Below are positions 1 to 6,315 of a stretch of 6,820 nt of DNA, one piece after another. The stretch is from JBHHZM01 sp046758065 (GTDB lineage: Bacteria; Pseudomonadota; Alphaproteobacteria; JAAXGF01). How positions within the stretch are numbered: position 1 is the stretch's first letter; each line of letters opens with the position of its first letter. The notes under the pieces were generated by a model that was not told the DNA's origin, did no database searches, and was given only the letters and a program-made list of their open reading frames with translations. The stretch is taken from contig JBHHZM010000149.1 in NCBI GenBank assembly GCA_046758065.1, forward strand, positions 1-6,820, read 5' to 3'. The translations under genes were made by a program, and so were the position numbers.

Positions 1-29
1 CCTCATCCTGAGCATGTCGAAGGATGAGG
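1..29. repeat. Short palindromic intergenic repeat (9-bp perfect arms)
   Basis: CCTCATCCT (1-9) is the exact reverse complement of AGGATGAGG (21-29), with an 11-nt spacer, so the RNA could form a 9-bp hairpin. Palindromes of this CCTCATCCT...AGGATGAGG kind, with a TCGA-containing spacer, are familiar to me as dispersed intergenic repeats in proteobacterial genomes. That family assignment is from memory and was not searched. The element begins at the first base of the window and may extend further left. There is no T-tract after it, so it is not a canonical intrinsic terminator. Confidence 0.65.
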
Positions 30-69
30 GAACCCAGGCGAATTTTTCAACGGCCCGTTATAGGATTGT

Positions 70-103
70 CCCCTCCCCTGGCGGGTAAGGGCGGGGGGAG
101 GGG
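70..103. repeat. G/C-block inverted repeat upstream of rimM
   Basis: CCCCTCCCC (70-78) is the exact reverse complement of GGGGAGGGG (95-103), with a 16-nt spacer. Similar CCCCTCCCC...GGGGAGGGG palindromes recur between genes in many GC-rich alphaproteobacteria; this is general recollection, not a search result. It ends 28 nt before the chosen rimM start and would be transcribed if rimM is read from an upstream rpsP promoter. It could modulate message stability or be a mobile remnant. No T-run follows it. Confidence 0.55.
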
Positions 104-131
104 GAGTGGTCGTGACTCTCTCGATCTGCAA

Positions 132-680
132 ATGAGCGCCGGCGGAGACGTGAGCGCCGGCTGGATCTGCGTCGGCGTGATCGGCAGGCCGAAGGGCGTG
201 CGCGGACTGATGCATGTGACGAGTTACACGGAGCGGCCCGCGGACATCGCGGCCTACGGCCCGGTCTATGACGCGCCCGACGGCCGCGCGGTCGATCTCG
301 CGCTGCGCGAAACGGCCGGCGGCGCGGTGGTGGCGAGCATCGCCGGCGTCGAAGATCGCGAGTCGGCGGCGGCGCTGACCGGCACCCGGCTCTGGCTGCC
401 GCGGGCGGCGCTGCCCGAACCGGAGACCGACGAGTACTATCATGCCGATCTCGTCGGTCTCAGCGCCGAGCGGACCGACGGCAGCGTCTTCGGCGCCGTG
501 ACGGCGGTGCACGACTTCGGCGCCGGCGCCGTCCTCGAGCTGACGCCGGAAGCCGGCGGTTCGACGGTGATGCTGCCGTTCACCCGCGAGGTCGTGCCCG
601 AGATCGACATCGCCGGCGGGCGCCTCGTCGTCGTCCCGCCCGACGAAACGGCGGCGGAGGACACGGGAGCCGAGACATGA
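132..680 (+). CDS. rimM: Ribosome maturation factor RimM
   Basis: RimM is a cytoplasmic 16S rRNA processing factor that binds ribosomal protein S19 and helps the 30S head mature. The 182-residue product has the expected two-domain layout. The N-terminal RimM beta-barrel opens with VGVIGRPKGVRG (residues 14-25). A PRC-barrel domain starts at DEYYHADLVGL (100-110) and runs through the MLPFTREVVPEID stretch (147-159). Length fits the family. The frame is open back to position 24, but codons before 132 read through the G/C inverted repeat and give low-complexity sequence unlike RimM, so ATG 132 is preferred. A GTG at 150 is an alternative. Neither has a well-placed Shine-Dalgarno, so the exact start is uncertain. 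The stop overlaps the trmD start (ATGA), implying translational coupling. This gene is usually next to rpsP, trmD and rplS, which supports the call. Confidence 0.95.
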   Translation: MSAGGDVSAGWICVGVIGRPKGVRGLMHVTSYTERPADIAAYGPVYDAPDGRAVDLALRETAGGAVVASIAGVEDRESAAALTGTRLWLPRAALPEPETDEYYHADLVGLSAERTDGSVFGAVTAVHDFGAGAVLELTPEAGGSTVMLPFTREVVPEIDIAGGRLVVVPPDETAAEDTGAET

Positions 681-1387
681 GCCCGGTCTGGCGGGTACGC
701 GTGCTCACCCTGTTTCCGGAGATGTTTCCGGGACCGCTCGGCCACTCGCTTGCCGGGCGGGCGCTCGAAGATGGCGTTTGGGCGCTCGAAACGGTGGACA
801 TTCGCGCGTTTGCGCGCGATAAACACGGCGCCGTCGACGACGCTCCGTTCGGCGGCGGCCCGGGGATGGTGATGCGGGCGGACGTACTCGCTGCGGCGAT
901 CGACGCAAGCGCGGCGCCGGGCGCGGCAGACGCGCGCATTCTGCTGACCCCGCGCGGCCGGCGCCTCGATCAGCGCCGGGTGCGCGCGCTGGCGGCGACG
1001 CCGCGGGTGACGCTGGTTTGCGGTCGCTACGAAGGCGTCGACGAGCGGGTCGTCGAGGCGCGCGGGCTCGAGGAGCTCAGCCTCGGCGATTTCGTGCTGT
1101 CGGGGGGCGAACCGGCGGCGCTGGCGCTGATCGACGCTTGCGTGCGACTGCTGCCGGGAGTGGTCGGCGAACCGGCGGGACTCGAGGAGGAAAGCTTCGA
1201 AGCCGACCTCCTGGAGCACCCGCAGTTCACGCGGCCCGCCGAGTGGGAGGGCCGCACCGTGCCCGAGGTGTTGCTCTCCGGCCATCACGGGCGCATTCGT
1301 GCTTGGCGTCGGGCCGAGGCCGAGCGGGCGACGCGGGAGCGCCGCCCCGACCTGTGGGCGGAGCATGTCGCGGGCAAGGAAGGTTGA
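677..1387 (+). CDS. trmD: tRNA (guanine-N1-)-methyltransferase TrmD
   Basis: TrmD methylates N1 of G37, next to the anticodon, using S-adenosylmethionine, and prevents +1 frameshifting; it is usually essential. The 236-residue product carries the SPOUT trefoil-knot signatures: LFPEMF (12-17), DDAPFGGGPGM (54-64), TPRGRRLDQ (91-99), LVCGRYEGVDERV (113-125) and SLGDFVLSGGE (135-145). The C-terminal tRNA-binding part has HPQFTRPAEW (181-190) and VLLSGHHGRIRAWR (198-211). Arg157 aligns with E. coli Arg154. The E. coli catalytic Asp169 position is occupied by Glu172 (EESF instead of EDSF), a conservative change that I believe also occurs in other alphaproteobacterial TrmDs. The protein is about 20 residues shorter than E. 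coli TrmD at the C-terminus. It starts inside the rimM stop with a 4-nt overlap and is followed after 18 nt by rplS. Confidence 0.97.
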   Translation: MSPVWRVRVLTLFPEMFPGPLGHSLAGRALEDGVWALETVDIRAFARDKHGAVDDAPFGGGPGMVMRADVLAAAIDASAAPGAADARILLTPRGRRLDQRRVRALAATPRVTLVCGRYEGVDERVVEARGLEELSLGDFVLSGGEPAALALIDACVRLLPGVVGEPAGLEEESFEADLLEHPQFTRPAEWEGRTVPEVLLSGHHGRIRAWRRAEAERATRERRPDLWAEHVAGKEG

Positions 1388-1405
1388 TCAGGAAAGGCGA
1401 AGGCC

Positions 1406-1870
1406 ATGAACATCATCGAAGAGATCGAGCGCGAGCAGATCGAGAAACTGTCCGACGCGCGGGCGATCCCGACCTTCGCGCCGGGCGATACGCTGCGCGT
1501 CCGGGTCAAGGTCGTCGAAGGCACGCGCGAGCGCGTTCAGGCCTTCGAAGGAGTCTGCATCGCGCGCCGCAACCGTGGCCTCAACTCGTCGTTCACGGTG
1601 CGCAAGATTTCCTACGGCGAGGGCGTCGAGCGTGTTTTCCCGCTCTACTCGCCGCGCATCGACGGCATCGAGGTGGTGCGCCGCGGCGACGTCCGGCGGG
1701 CCAAGCTCTACTACCTGCGGGGCCGCCGCGGCAAACGCGCCCGCATCGCCGAAAAGACGACGGGATTGGCGGCCAAGCTGGCGGCGGGCGAACGCAAGGC
1801 GGCGCAGGACAAGGCGGCGGCCGCGACCGCGGCCCGGAAAGCCGCCGCCGAAACGCCCGAAGCCACCTGA
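1406..1870 (+). CDS. rplS: 50S ribosomal protein L19
   Basis: L19 sits at the 30S-50S interface of the ribosome. The 154-residue product matches the family along its first ~115 residues: an N-terminal helix beginning MNIIEEIE, FAPGDTLRVRVKV (24-36), the loop AFEGVCIARRNRGLNSSFTVRK (46-67), a YGEGVERVFPLYSP stretch (70-83), and the basic KLYYLRGRRGKRARI segment (100-114). Residues from about 118 on form an Ala/Lys/Glu-rich, low-complexity tail that most bacterial L19s (about 115-130 residues) lack; such tails are common in alphaproteobacteria. The start is supported by a purine-rich stretch upstream (GGAAAGG at 1391-1397, GAAGG at 1399-1403). It follows trmD by 18 nt and is likely cotranscribed with it. 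Confidence 0.97.
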   Translation: MNIIEEIEREQIEKLSDARAIPTFAPGDTLRVRVKVVEGTRERVQAFEGVCIARRNRGLNSSFTVRKISYGEGVERVFPLYSPRIDGIEVVRRGDVRRAKLYYLRGRRGKRARIAEKTTGLAAKLAAGERKAAQDKAAAATAARKAAAETPEAT

Positions 1871-1927
1871 GCCGGGCCCGGTCCGCAACCTGCGGGCGGC
1901 GGCGGACTTGGCCGGCGGCGCTCGCGC

Positions 1928-1945
1928 CCTAGGTATCCTAGGTAT
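1928..1945. repeat. Tandem CCTAGGTAT x2 with dyad symmetry upstream of leuC
   Basis: CCTAGGTAT occurs twice head to tail (1928-1936, 1937-1945). Because CCTAGG is itself palindromic, 1928-1942 is also an inverted repeat, with 6-bp arms around TAT, able to form a compact hairpin. It lies 48 nt before the leuC start codon. Function is unknown: operator, core promoter element and RNA structure are all possible. Confidence 0.6.
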
Positions 1946-1980
1946 ACGGAACGGCGCTTGCAACGCCTTCGCACGGTTCC

Positions 1981-1986
1981 AAGGAG
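1981..1986 (+). promoter_or_regulatory. Shine-Dalgarno of leuC
   Basis: AAGGAG ends 6 nt before the ATG at 1993. It is a near-consensus ribosome binding site and fixes the leuC start. It indicates strong independent initiation after the gap that follows rplS. Confidence 0.8.
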
Positions 1987-1992
1987 TCGCCG

Positions 1993-3411
1993 ATGTCCCG
2001 TCCCCGCACCCTGTTTGACAAGATCTGGCAGAGTCATCTCGTCGACCGGCAGGACGACGGCACCTGCCTGCTCTACATCGACCGGCATCTGGTTCACGAA
2101 GTAACCAGTCCGCAGGCCTTCGAGGGCCTGCGCGCCGCCGGCCGGCCGGTGCGTCGCCCCGAAGCAACGCTCGCGGTGGCCGATCACAACGTGCCCACCA
2201 CCGACCGCAGCCGGGGCATCGACGACGCGGAATCGCGCATCCAGATCGCCGCGCTCGAAGCCAACTGCGCCGAGTTCGGCGTCGAACTCTACGACATGAG
2301 CGACATCCGCCAGGGGATCGTCCATATCATCGGACCGGAACAGGGGCTGACCCAGCCGGGCATGACGGTCGTCTGCGGCGACAGCCACACCGCGACGCAC
2401 GGCGCCTTCGGCGCGCTCGCCTTCGGCATCGGCACCTCCGAGGTCGAGCACGTGCTGGCGACCCAGACCCTGATCCAGCGTCCCGCCAAAAACATGCGTA
2501 TCACCGTCGAGGGCGACCTGCCGCCCGGCGTCACGGCCAAGGACCTGATCCTCGCGATCATCGGCCGGATCGGCACCGCCGGCGGCACCGGACACGTCAT
2601 CGAATACGCCGGCGACGCCATCCGCGGCCTGTCGATGGAAGGGCGCATGACGGTCTGCAACATGTCGATCGAGGCCGGCGCGCGCGCCGGTCTGGTGGCG
2701 CCCGACGAGACCACTTTCTCGTACCTGAAGGGTCGGCCCAAGGCGCCCAAGGCGGGCGCCTGGGAGCAGGCGCTGGCCACCTGGAAGACGTTGCCTTCGG
2801 ACCCGGGCGCGAGGTACGACCGCGAAGTCGTGCTCGACGCCTCGGACGTCGCGCCGCTCGTCACCTGGGGGACCAGCCCCGAGGACACGCTGCCGATCAC
2901 CGCGGCCGTTCCCGACCCGGCCGAGGCAGCCGACGAAACCAGGCGCCGCTCGATCGCGCGCTCGCTCGAATACATGGGACTCGCCGCCGGTACGCCGCTC
3001 GCCGAGGTCCGTATCGACAAGGTGTTCATCGGCTCGTGCACCAACGGCCGGATCGAGGACCTGCGCGCCGCCGCCCGCATCGCCCGCGGCCGCAAGGTGG
3101 CGGATCATGTGCAGGCGCTGATCGTGCCCGGCTCGGGACTGATCAAGGAGGCGGCGGAAGCCGAGGGCCTCGACCGCATCTTCGTCGAGGCCGGCTTCGA
3201 GTGGCGCGAGCCGGGCTGTTCGATGTGCCTCGCCATGAACGCCGACAAGCTCAAGCCCGGCGAGCGCTGCGCCTCGACCTCGAACCGCAACTTCGAGGGT
3301 CGCCAGGGGCCGGGCGGGCGCACCCATCTGATGAGCCCGGCGATGGCCGCGGCCGCCGCGGTGGCGGGACGTCTCGCCGACGTCCGCGACTACATCCCCG
3401 ACTATATCTGA
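1993..3411 (+). CDS. leuC: 3-isopropylmalate dehydratase large subunit
   Basis: LeuC, with LeuD, forms isopropylmalate isomerase, which converts 2-isopropylmalate to 3-isopropylmalate through dehydration and rehydration on a [4Fe-4S] cluster in the cytoplasm. The 472-residue product is close to the E. coli length and has the aconitase-family signatures. The three cluster ligands are Cys349 in FIGSCTNGR (345-353) and Cys409 and Cys412 in GCSMCLAMN (408-416). Other landmarks are VADHNVPT (62-69), CGDSHTATHGAFGA (128-141), GTSEVEHVLATQ (147-158) and the C-terminal STSNRNFEGRQG (428-439). This is the leucine-specific large subunit, as the leuD and leuB neighbours confirm. The start is set by AAGGAG six bases upstream. 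leuD begins 23 nt after the stop. The 2-isopropylmalate synthase gene (leuA) is not in the window and must lie elsewhere. Confidence 0.98.
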   Translation: MSRPRTLFDKIWQSHLVDRQDDGTCLLYIDRHLVHEVTSPQAFEGLRAAGRPVRRPEATLAVADHNVPTTDRSRGIDDAESRIQIAALEANCAEFGVELYDMSDIRQGIVHIIGPEQGLTQPGMTVVCGDSHTATHGAFGALAFGIGTSEVEHVLATQTLIQRPAKNMRITVEGDLPPGVTAKDLILAIIGRIGTAGGTGHVIEYAGDAIRGLSMEGRMTVCNMSIEAGARAGLVAPDETTFSYLKGRPKAPKAGAWEQALATWKTLPSDPGARYDREVVLDASDVAPLVTWGTSPEDTLPITAAVPDPAEAADETRRRSIARSLEYMGLAAGTPLAEVRIDKVFIGSCTNGRIEDLRAAARIARGRKVADHVQALIVPGSGLIKEAAEAEGLDRIFVEAGFEWREPGCSMCLAMNADKLKPGERCASTSNRNFEGRQGPGGRTHLMSPAMAAAAAVAGRLADVRDYIPDYI

Positions 3412-3434
3412 CGACTGCGGCAGGGAAGCGCCCG

Positions 3435-4046
3435 ATGGAAAAATTCACCAGCTTCAGCGCGATCGCGGCGCCGCTGCCGGCGATCAACATCGACACCGAC
3501 AAGATCATTCCGGCGCGTTTCCTCAAGACGATCAAGCGCACGGGGCTGGGGGCGTCGTTGTTCAACGACCTGCGGTTCAACCCTGACGGTTCGGAGAAGC
3601 CCGACTTCGTCCTCAACCAAGCGCCGTATCGCGACGCGCAAATCCTGATCGTGGGCGAGAACTTCGGCTGCGGTTCGAGCCGCGAGCACGCGCCCTGGGC
3701 GCTCGCCGACTTCGGCATCCGCTGCATCGTCGGCGCCTCGTTCGCCGACATCTTCTACAACAACGCATTCAAGAACGGGCTGTTGCCGATCACGCTTGCG
3801 GAAGCGGCGGTCGCAACGCTGATGGACGACGCGCGGGGCGGCGCCAACGCGCGCTTCACCGTCGATCTCGAAGCGCAGACGATCGCCCGGCCGAACGGCG
3901 AGACGGTCGCGTTCGACATCGACCCGTTTCGCAAGCACTGCCTTCTGAACGGGCTCGACGACATCGGCCTGACGCTCGCGAAGGCGAAACGGATCGACGA
4001 TTTCGAGTCTCGCCAGCGGGTCGAGCGCCCCTGGCTCTACGCCTGA
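3435..4046 (+). CDS. leuD: 3-isopropylmalate dehydratase small subunit
   Basis: LeuD is the swivel-domain subunit that pairs with LeuC to complete isopropylmalate isomerase and contribute to the substrate site. The 203-residue product matches the usual ~200. Visible signatures are INIDTDKIIPARFLK (17-31), the active-site loop GENFGCGSSREHAPWAL (74-90), and FADIFYNNAFKNGLLPI (103-119). The frame is open well upstream inside leuC, but the ATG at 3435 is the conserved start (MEKF...). It is preceded by AGGGAAG (3422-3428) with 6-nt spacing. The gene sits 23 nt after leuC and 29 nt before leuB, consistent with cotranscription and roughly matched synthesis of the two subunits. Confidence 0.98.
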   Translation: MEKFTSFSAIAAPLPAINIDTDKIIPARFLKTIKRTGLGASLFNDLRFNPDGSEKPDFVLNQAPYRDAQILIVGENFGCGSSREHAPWALADFGIRCIVGASFADIFYNNAFKNGLLPITLAEAAVATLMDDARGGANARFTVDLEAQTIARPNGETVAFDIDPFRKHCLLNGLDDIGLTLAKAKRIDDFESRQRVERPWLYA

Positions 4047-4057
4047 AACGCCCCGGC

Positions 4058-4068
4058 GAGGAGGAGGA
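4058..4068 (+). promoter_or_regulatory. Shine-Dalgarno of leuB (decides ATG over TTG start)
   Basis: The GAGGAGGAGGA purine run ends 7 nt before the ATG at 4076 but only 4 nt before the in-frame TTG at 4073. This spacing favours the ATG, giving a protein starting MAANRK. Confidence 0.7.
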
Positions 4069-4075
4069 CCGGTTG

Positions 4076-5188
4076 ATGGCGGCGAACCGCAAGCTGTTGA
4101 TTCTGCCCGGCGACGGCATCGGGCCCGAGGTGATGCGCGAAGTGCGGCGCATCGTCGACTGGCTCGGCGCGCACCGCGGCGCGAGCTTCGACATCGAAGA
4201 GGGGCTCATCGGCGGCGCCGCCTACGACGCCACCGGCACGCCCTACCCCGACCAGACGCGCGAGGCGGCGCTGGCCTGCGACGCCATTCTGTTCGGTTCC
4301 GTCGGCGGACCGAAATGGGAAGCGCTCGACTTCTCGCTCAGGCCCGAACGCGGGCTGCTGGGGTTGCGCAAGGACCTCGGTCTGTTCGCCAACCTCAGGC
4401 CGGCGGTGGTGTTCGAGGCGCTCGCCGACGCCTCGACCCTGAAGCGCGATCTCGTCGCCGGGCTCGACATGATGATCGTGCGCGAACTCACCGGCGGCAT
4501 CTACTTCGGCGAGCCGCGCGGCGTCGCGACCCTGGCCGGCGGCGAGCGCCGCGGCGTCAACACCGAGGTCTACACCACCGGCGAAATCCGCCGCGTCGCC
4601 CGCGTCGCTTTCGAGCTCGCGCGCAAGCGCAACGGCCTCGTGCACTCGGTCGACAAGGCCAACGTGCTCGAAAGCAGCGAACTGTGGCGCGAGGAGGTGC
4701 AGGCACTGCACGACGACGAGTACGCCGACATCGAGCTCAGGCATATGTACGCCGACAACGCGGCGATGCAGCTGGTGCGCGCGCCCAAGCAGTTCGACGT
4801 CATCGTCACCACCAACATGTTCGGCGACATCCTCTCGGACTGCGCCGCCATGCTCACCGGCTCGCTCGGCATGCTGCCTTCGGCGTCGCTCGGCGAGCCC
4901 GGCGCCGACGGCTTCAGCCGCGGCCTCTACGAACCGGTGCACGGCTCGGCGCCCGACATCGCCGGGCGCGACGCCGCCAACCCGCTCGCCGAGGTCCTGA
5001 GCTTCGCCATGCTGCTGCGCTACTCGTTCGGGATGACCGAGGAGGCGGCACTGATCGAACAGGCGGTCGAAAGCGTGCTCGCCGGAGGGCTGCGCACCGC
5101 CGACATCATGCAGCCCAAGAAGGCCAGGGTCTCGACCAGCGTGATGGGCGACGCGCTGCTGCACGAACTCGACAAGCTGGCGGACTGA
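4076..5188 (+). CDS. leuB: 3-isopropylmalate dehydrogenase
   Basis: LeuB oxidises and decarboxylates 3-isopropylmalate with NAD+ and a divalent metal, giving 2-oxoisocaproate, the last intermediate before transamination to leucine. The 370-residue product is full length. It opens with ILPGDGIGPEV (9-19). Substrate-binding residues are Arg98 in LRKDLGLFANLRP together with Arg108, then Arg136 and Tyr143 in VRELTGGIYFG (135-145), and Lys194 in SVDKANVLE (191-199). Metal ligands are Asp227 in HMYADN, and Asp251 and Asp255 in NMFGDILSD (247-255). The EPVHGSAPDIAG motif (286-297) contacts the cofactor, which by family knowledge is NAD. The DKANVLE and EPVHGSAPDI context fits LeuB rather than isocitrate or tartrate dehydrogenases, as does the leuCD neighbourhood. 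An in-frame TTG three bases upstream is a less likely start. asd follows after 26 nt. Confidence 0.98.
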   Translation: MAANRKLLILPGDGIGPEVMREVRRIVDWLGAHRGASFDIEEGLIGGAAYDATGTPYPDQTREAALACDAILFGSVGGPKWEALDFSLRPERGLLGLRKDLGLFANLRPAVVFEALADASTLKRDLVAGLDMMIVRELTGGIYFGEPRGVATLAGGERRGVNTEVYTTGEIRRVARVAFELARKRNGLVHSVDKANVLESSELWREEVQALHDDEYADIELRHMYADNAAMQLVRAPKQFDVIVTTNMFGDILSDCAAMLTGSLGMLPSASLGEPGADGFSRGLYEPVHGSAPDIAGRDAANPLAEVLSFAMLLRYSFGMTEEAALIEQAVESVLAGGLRTADIMQPKKARVSTSVMGDALLHELDKLAD

Positions 5189-5214
5189 AAACCGCGCGGG
5201 GAAGGAACGGGGAA

Positions 5215-6252
5215 ATGGGCTACAAGGTTGCGGTGGCCGGCGCCACGGGGGCGGTCGGGCGCGAGCTCCTCAAGACCCTGGCCGAGCGCGAATTCCCGGC
5301 CGACGAAGTGGTCGCCCTGGCATCCGCGCGTTCGGCCGGCAGGGAGGTCTCGTTCGGCGAGGACAAGGTGCTCAAGGTCGGCGACCTCGCGAGCTACGAC
5401 TTCGCCGGCACCGACCTCGCGCTGTTCTCGCCGGGCGCCAGGGTTTCGGCCGAGCATGCGCCGCGCGCGACCGCAGCGGGCTGCGTGGTGGTCGACAACA
5501 CGTCGCAGTTCCGCATGGACGCCGACGTGCCGCTGGTGGTGCCCGAAGTCAACGCGGCGGCGATCGCCGGTTACGGCGCGCGCAACATCGTCGCCAATCC
5601 CAACTGCTCGACCATCCAGATGGTGGTCGCGCTCAAGCCGCTGCACGATCTGGCGTGCATCGAACGCGTGGTGGTCGCCACCTACCAGGCGGTGTCGGGC
5701 GCCGGCCAGGCGGCGATGGACGAACTGTTCGACCAGACCAAGGCGCTCTACGTGCACGAAACCCAGGAGCCCGAGAAGTTCCCCAAGCGCATCGCCTTCA
5801 ACGCCATCCCGCACATCGACGTCTTCATGTCCGACGGCGCGACCCGGGAAGAATGGAAAATGGCGCAGGAAACCAAAAAGATCCTCGATCCCGAGATCGA
5901 GGTCATCGCGAGTTGCGTTCGCGTGCCCGTCTTCATCGGTCACGCCGAAGCCGTGCATGTCGAATTCGCCCGGCCGATCCGCGAGGACGAGGCGCGCTCG
6001 GTGCTGGCCCACGCCCCCGGCGTCGTCGTCGTCGACGAGCGCGCCGACGGCGGCTATGTCACGCCGTCCGAATGCGCCGGCGATGACGCGGTCTACGTCT
6101 CGCGCCTGCGCCGCGACCCGACGGTGGCCAACGGTCTGGCGATGTGGGTGGTGTCCGACAACCTGCGCAAGGGCGCGGCGCTCAACGCCGTGCAGATCGC
6201 CGAAATACTGGTCTCCGACTACCTGCAACCCGGCAAGCGCGCGGCGGGCTGA
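5215..6252 (+). CDS. asd: Aspartate-semialdehyde dehydrogenase
   Basis: Asd reduces 4-aspartyl phosphate to aspartate 4-semialdehyde with NADPH, the branch point to diaminopimelate/lysine, threonine and methionine; it is usually essential for cell-wall synthesis. The 345-residue product has the Rossmann loop GATGAVG (9-15) and the catalytic Cys131 in ANPNCSTIQM (127-136). Gln158 lies in TYQAVSGAGQ (156-165). Substrate-binding Arg236 and the active-site His243 lie in CVRVPVFIGHAE (234-245). Its length and TYQAVSGAG motif fit the asd type found in alphaproteobacteria and Gram-positives rather than the longer E. coli form. The frame is open back through leuB, but ATG 5215 gives the conserved MGYKVAVAGATG start and follows the purine-rich GAAGGA (5201-5206). 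It lies 26 nt after leuB and is probably the last gene of the transcript. The next gene is on the opposite strand. Confidence 0.98.
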   Translation: MGYKVAVAGATGAVGRELLKTLAEREFPADEVVALASARSAGREVSFGEDKVLKVGDLASYDFAGTDLALFSPGARVSAEHAPRATAAGCVVVDNTSQFRMDADVPLVVPEVNAAAIAGYGARNIVANPNCSTIQMVVALKPLHDLACIERVVVATYQAVSGAGQAAMDELFDQTKALYVHETQEPEKFPKRIAFNAIPHIDVFMSDGATREEWKMAQETKKILDPEIEVIASCVRVPVFIGHAEAVHVEFARPIREDEARSVLAHAPGVVVVDERADGGYVTPSECAGDDAVYVSRLRRDPTVANGLAMWVVSDNLRKGAALNAVQIAEILVSDYLQPGKRAAG

Positions 6253-6315
6253 GGCGGTGGGCTAGGGGAGCGAAGTTACGCCTTTTGAGACGATGCGCTG
6301 TTTAACGGCGTGGCG
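6253..6315. other. Convergent junction between asd and the methyltransferase gene
   Basis: This 63-nt gap separates two genes that point at each other. The only terminator-like feature is AGGCG (6252-6256) pairing with CGCCT (6279-6283) just before a short T-run (6283-6286). That stem is 5 bp with a 22-nt loop, too weak to call. No tRNA, direct repeat or transposon end was recognised, so the boundary between the GC-rich core and the lower-GC island is not marked by a visible attachment site. Confidence 0.4.

Larger units (their letters stand above)
1871..1992 (+). promoter_or_regulatory. rplS-leuC intergenic region, possible leu control region
   Basis: This 122-nt gap is the only long one in the gene block, so it is the natural place for termination of the ribosomal transcript and for a promoter or operator of the leu genes. 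What is visible is a CCGGGCCCGG palindrome (1872-1881), a small hairpin CCGCA-ACC-TGCGG (1883-1895) without a T-tract, and a tandem CCTAGGTAT repeat (1928-1945). A weak GGCG-7 nt-CGCC stem (1953-1967) lies between the repeat and the leuC ribosome site. TTGGCC (1908-1913) could be a poor -35 element, with the AT-richer repeat about 16-17 nt further on as -10, but the match to TATAAT is weak. A regulatory role is inferred from position. Confidence 0.35.

Noticed and set aside
44..64. Promoter before rimM (TTTTCA ... TATAGG)
   Set aside because: The two hexamers are only 9 nt apart, far short of the usual 16-18 nt spacing.
24..131. N-terminal extension of rimM from ATG 24
   Set aside because: The extra 36 residues are translated from the G/C inverted repeat and are low complexity, and RimM proteins normally start just before the VGxIGxPxGxRG motif.
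1872..1897. Intrinsic terminator after rplS
   Set aside because: CCGGGCCCGG and the CCGCA/TGCGG hairpin can fold, but no T-run follows either, so an intrinsic terminator cannot be supported.
1711..3327. 538-codon open frame on the - strand opposite leuC
   Set aside because: It is antisense to a clearly conserved gene, its translation is Arg/Gly/Ala-rich without recognisable motifs, and long antisense frames are expected at about 70% GC.
4037..5164. 375-codon open frame on the - strand opposite leuB
   Set aside because: Same reasoning: it mirrors leuB almost exactly, shows no domain, and arises from GC-biased third positions.
5020..6228. 402-codon open frame on the - strand opposite asd
   Set aside because: Composition-driven shadow of asd, with His/Asp/Arg-rich sequence and no family signature.
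6252..6286. Intrinsic terminator of asd
   Set aside because: The stem is only 5 bp with a 22-nt loop before four T residues. This is too weak to distinguish from chance.
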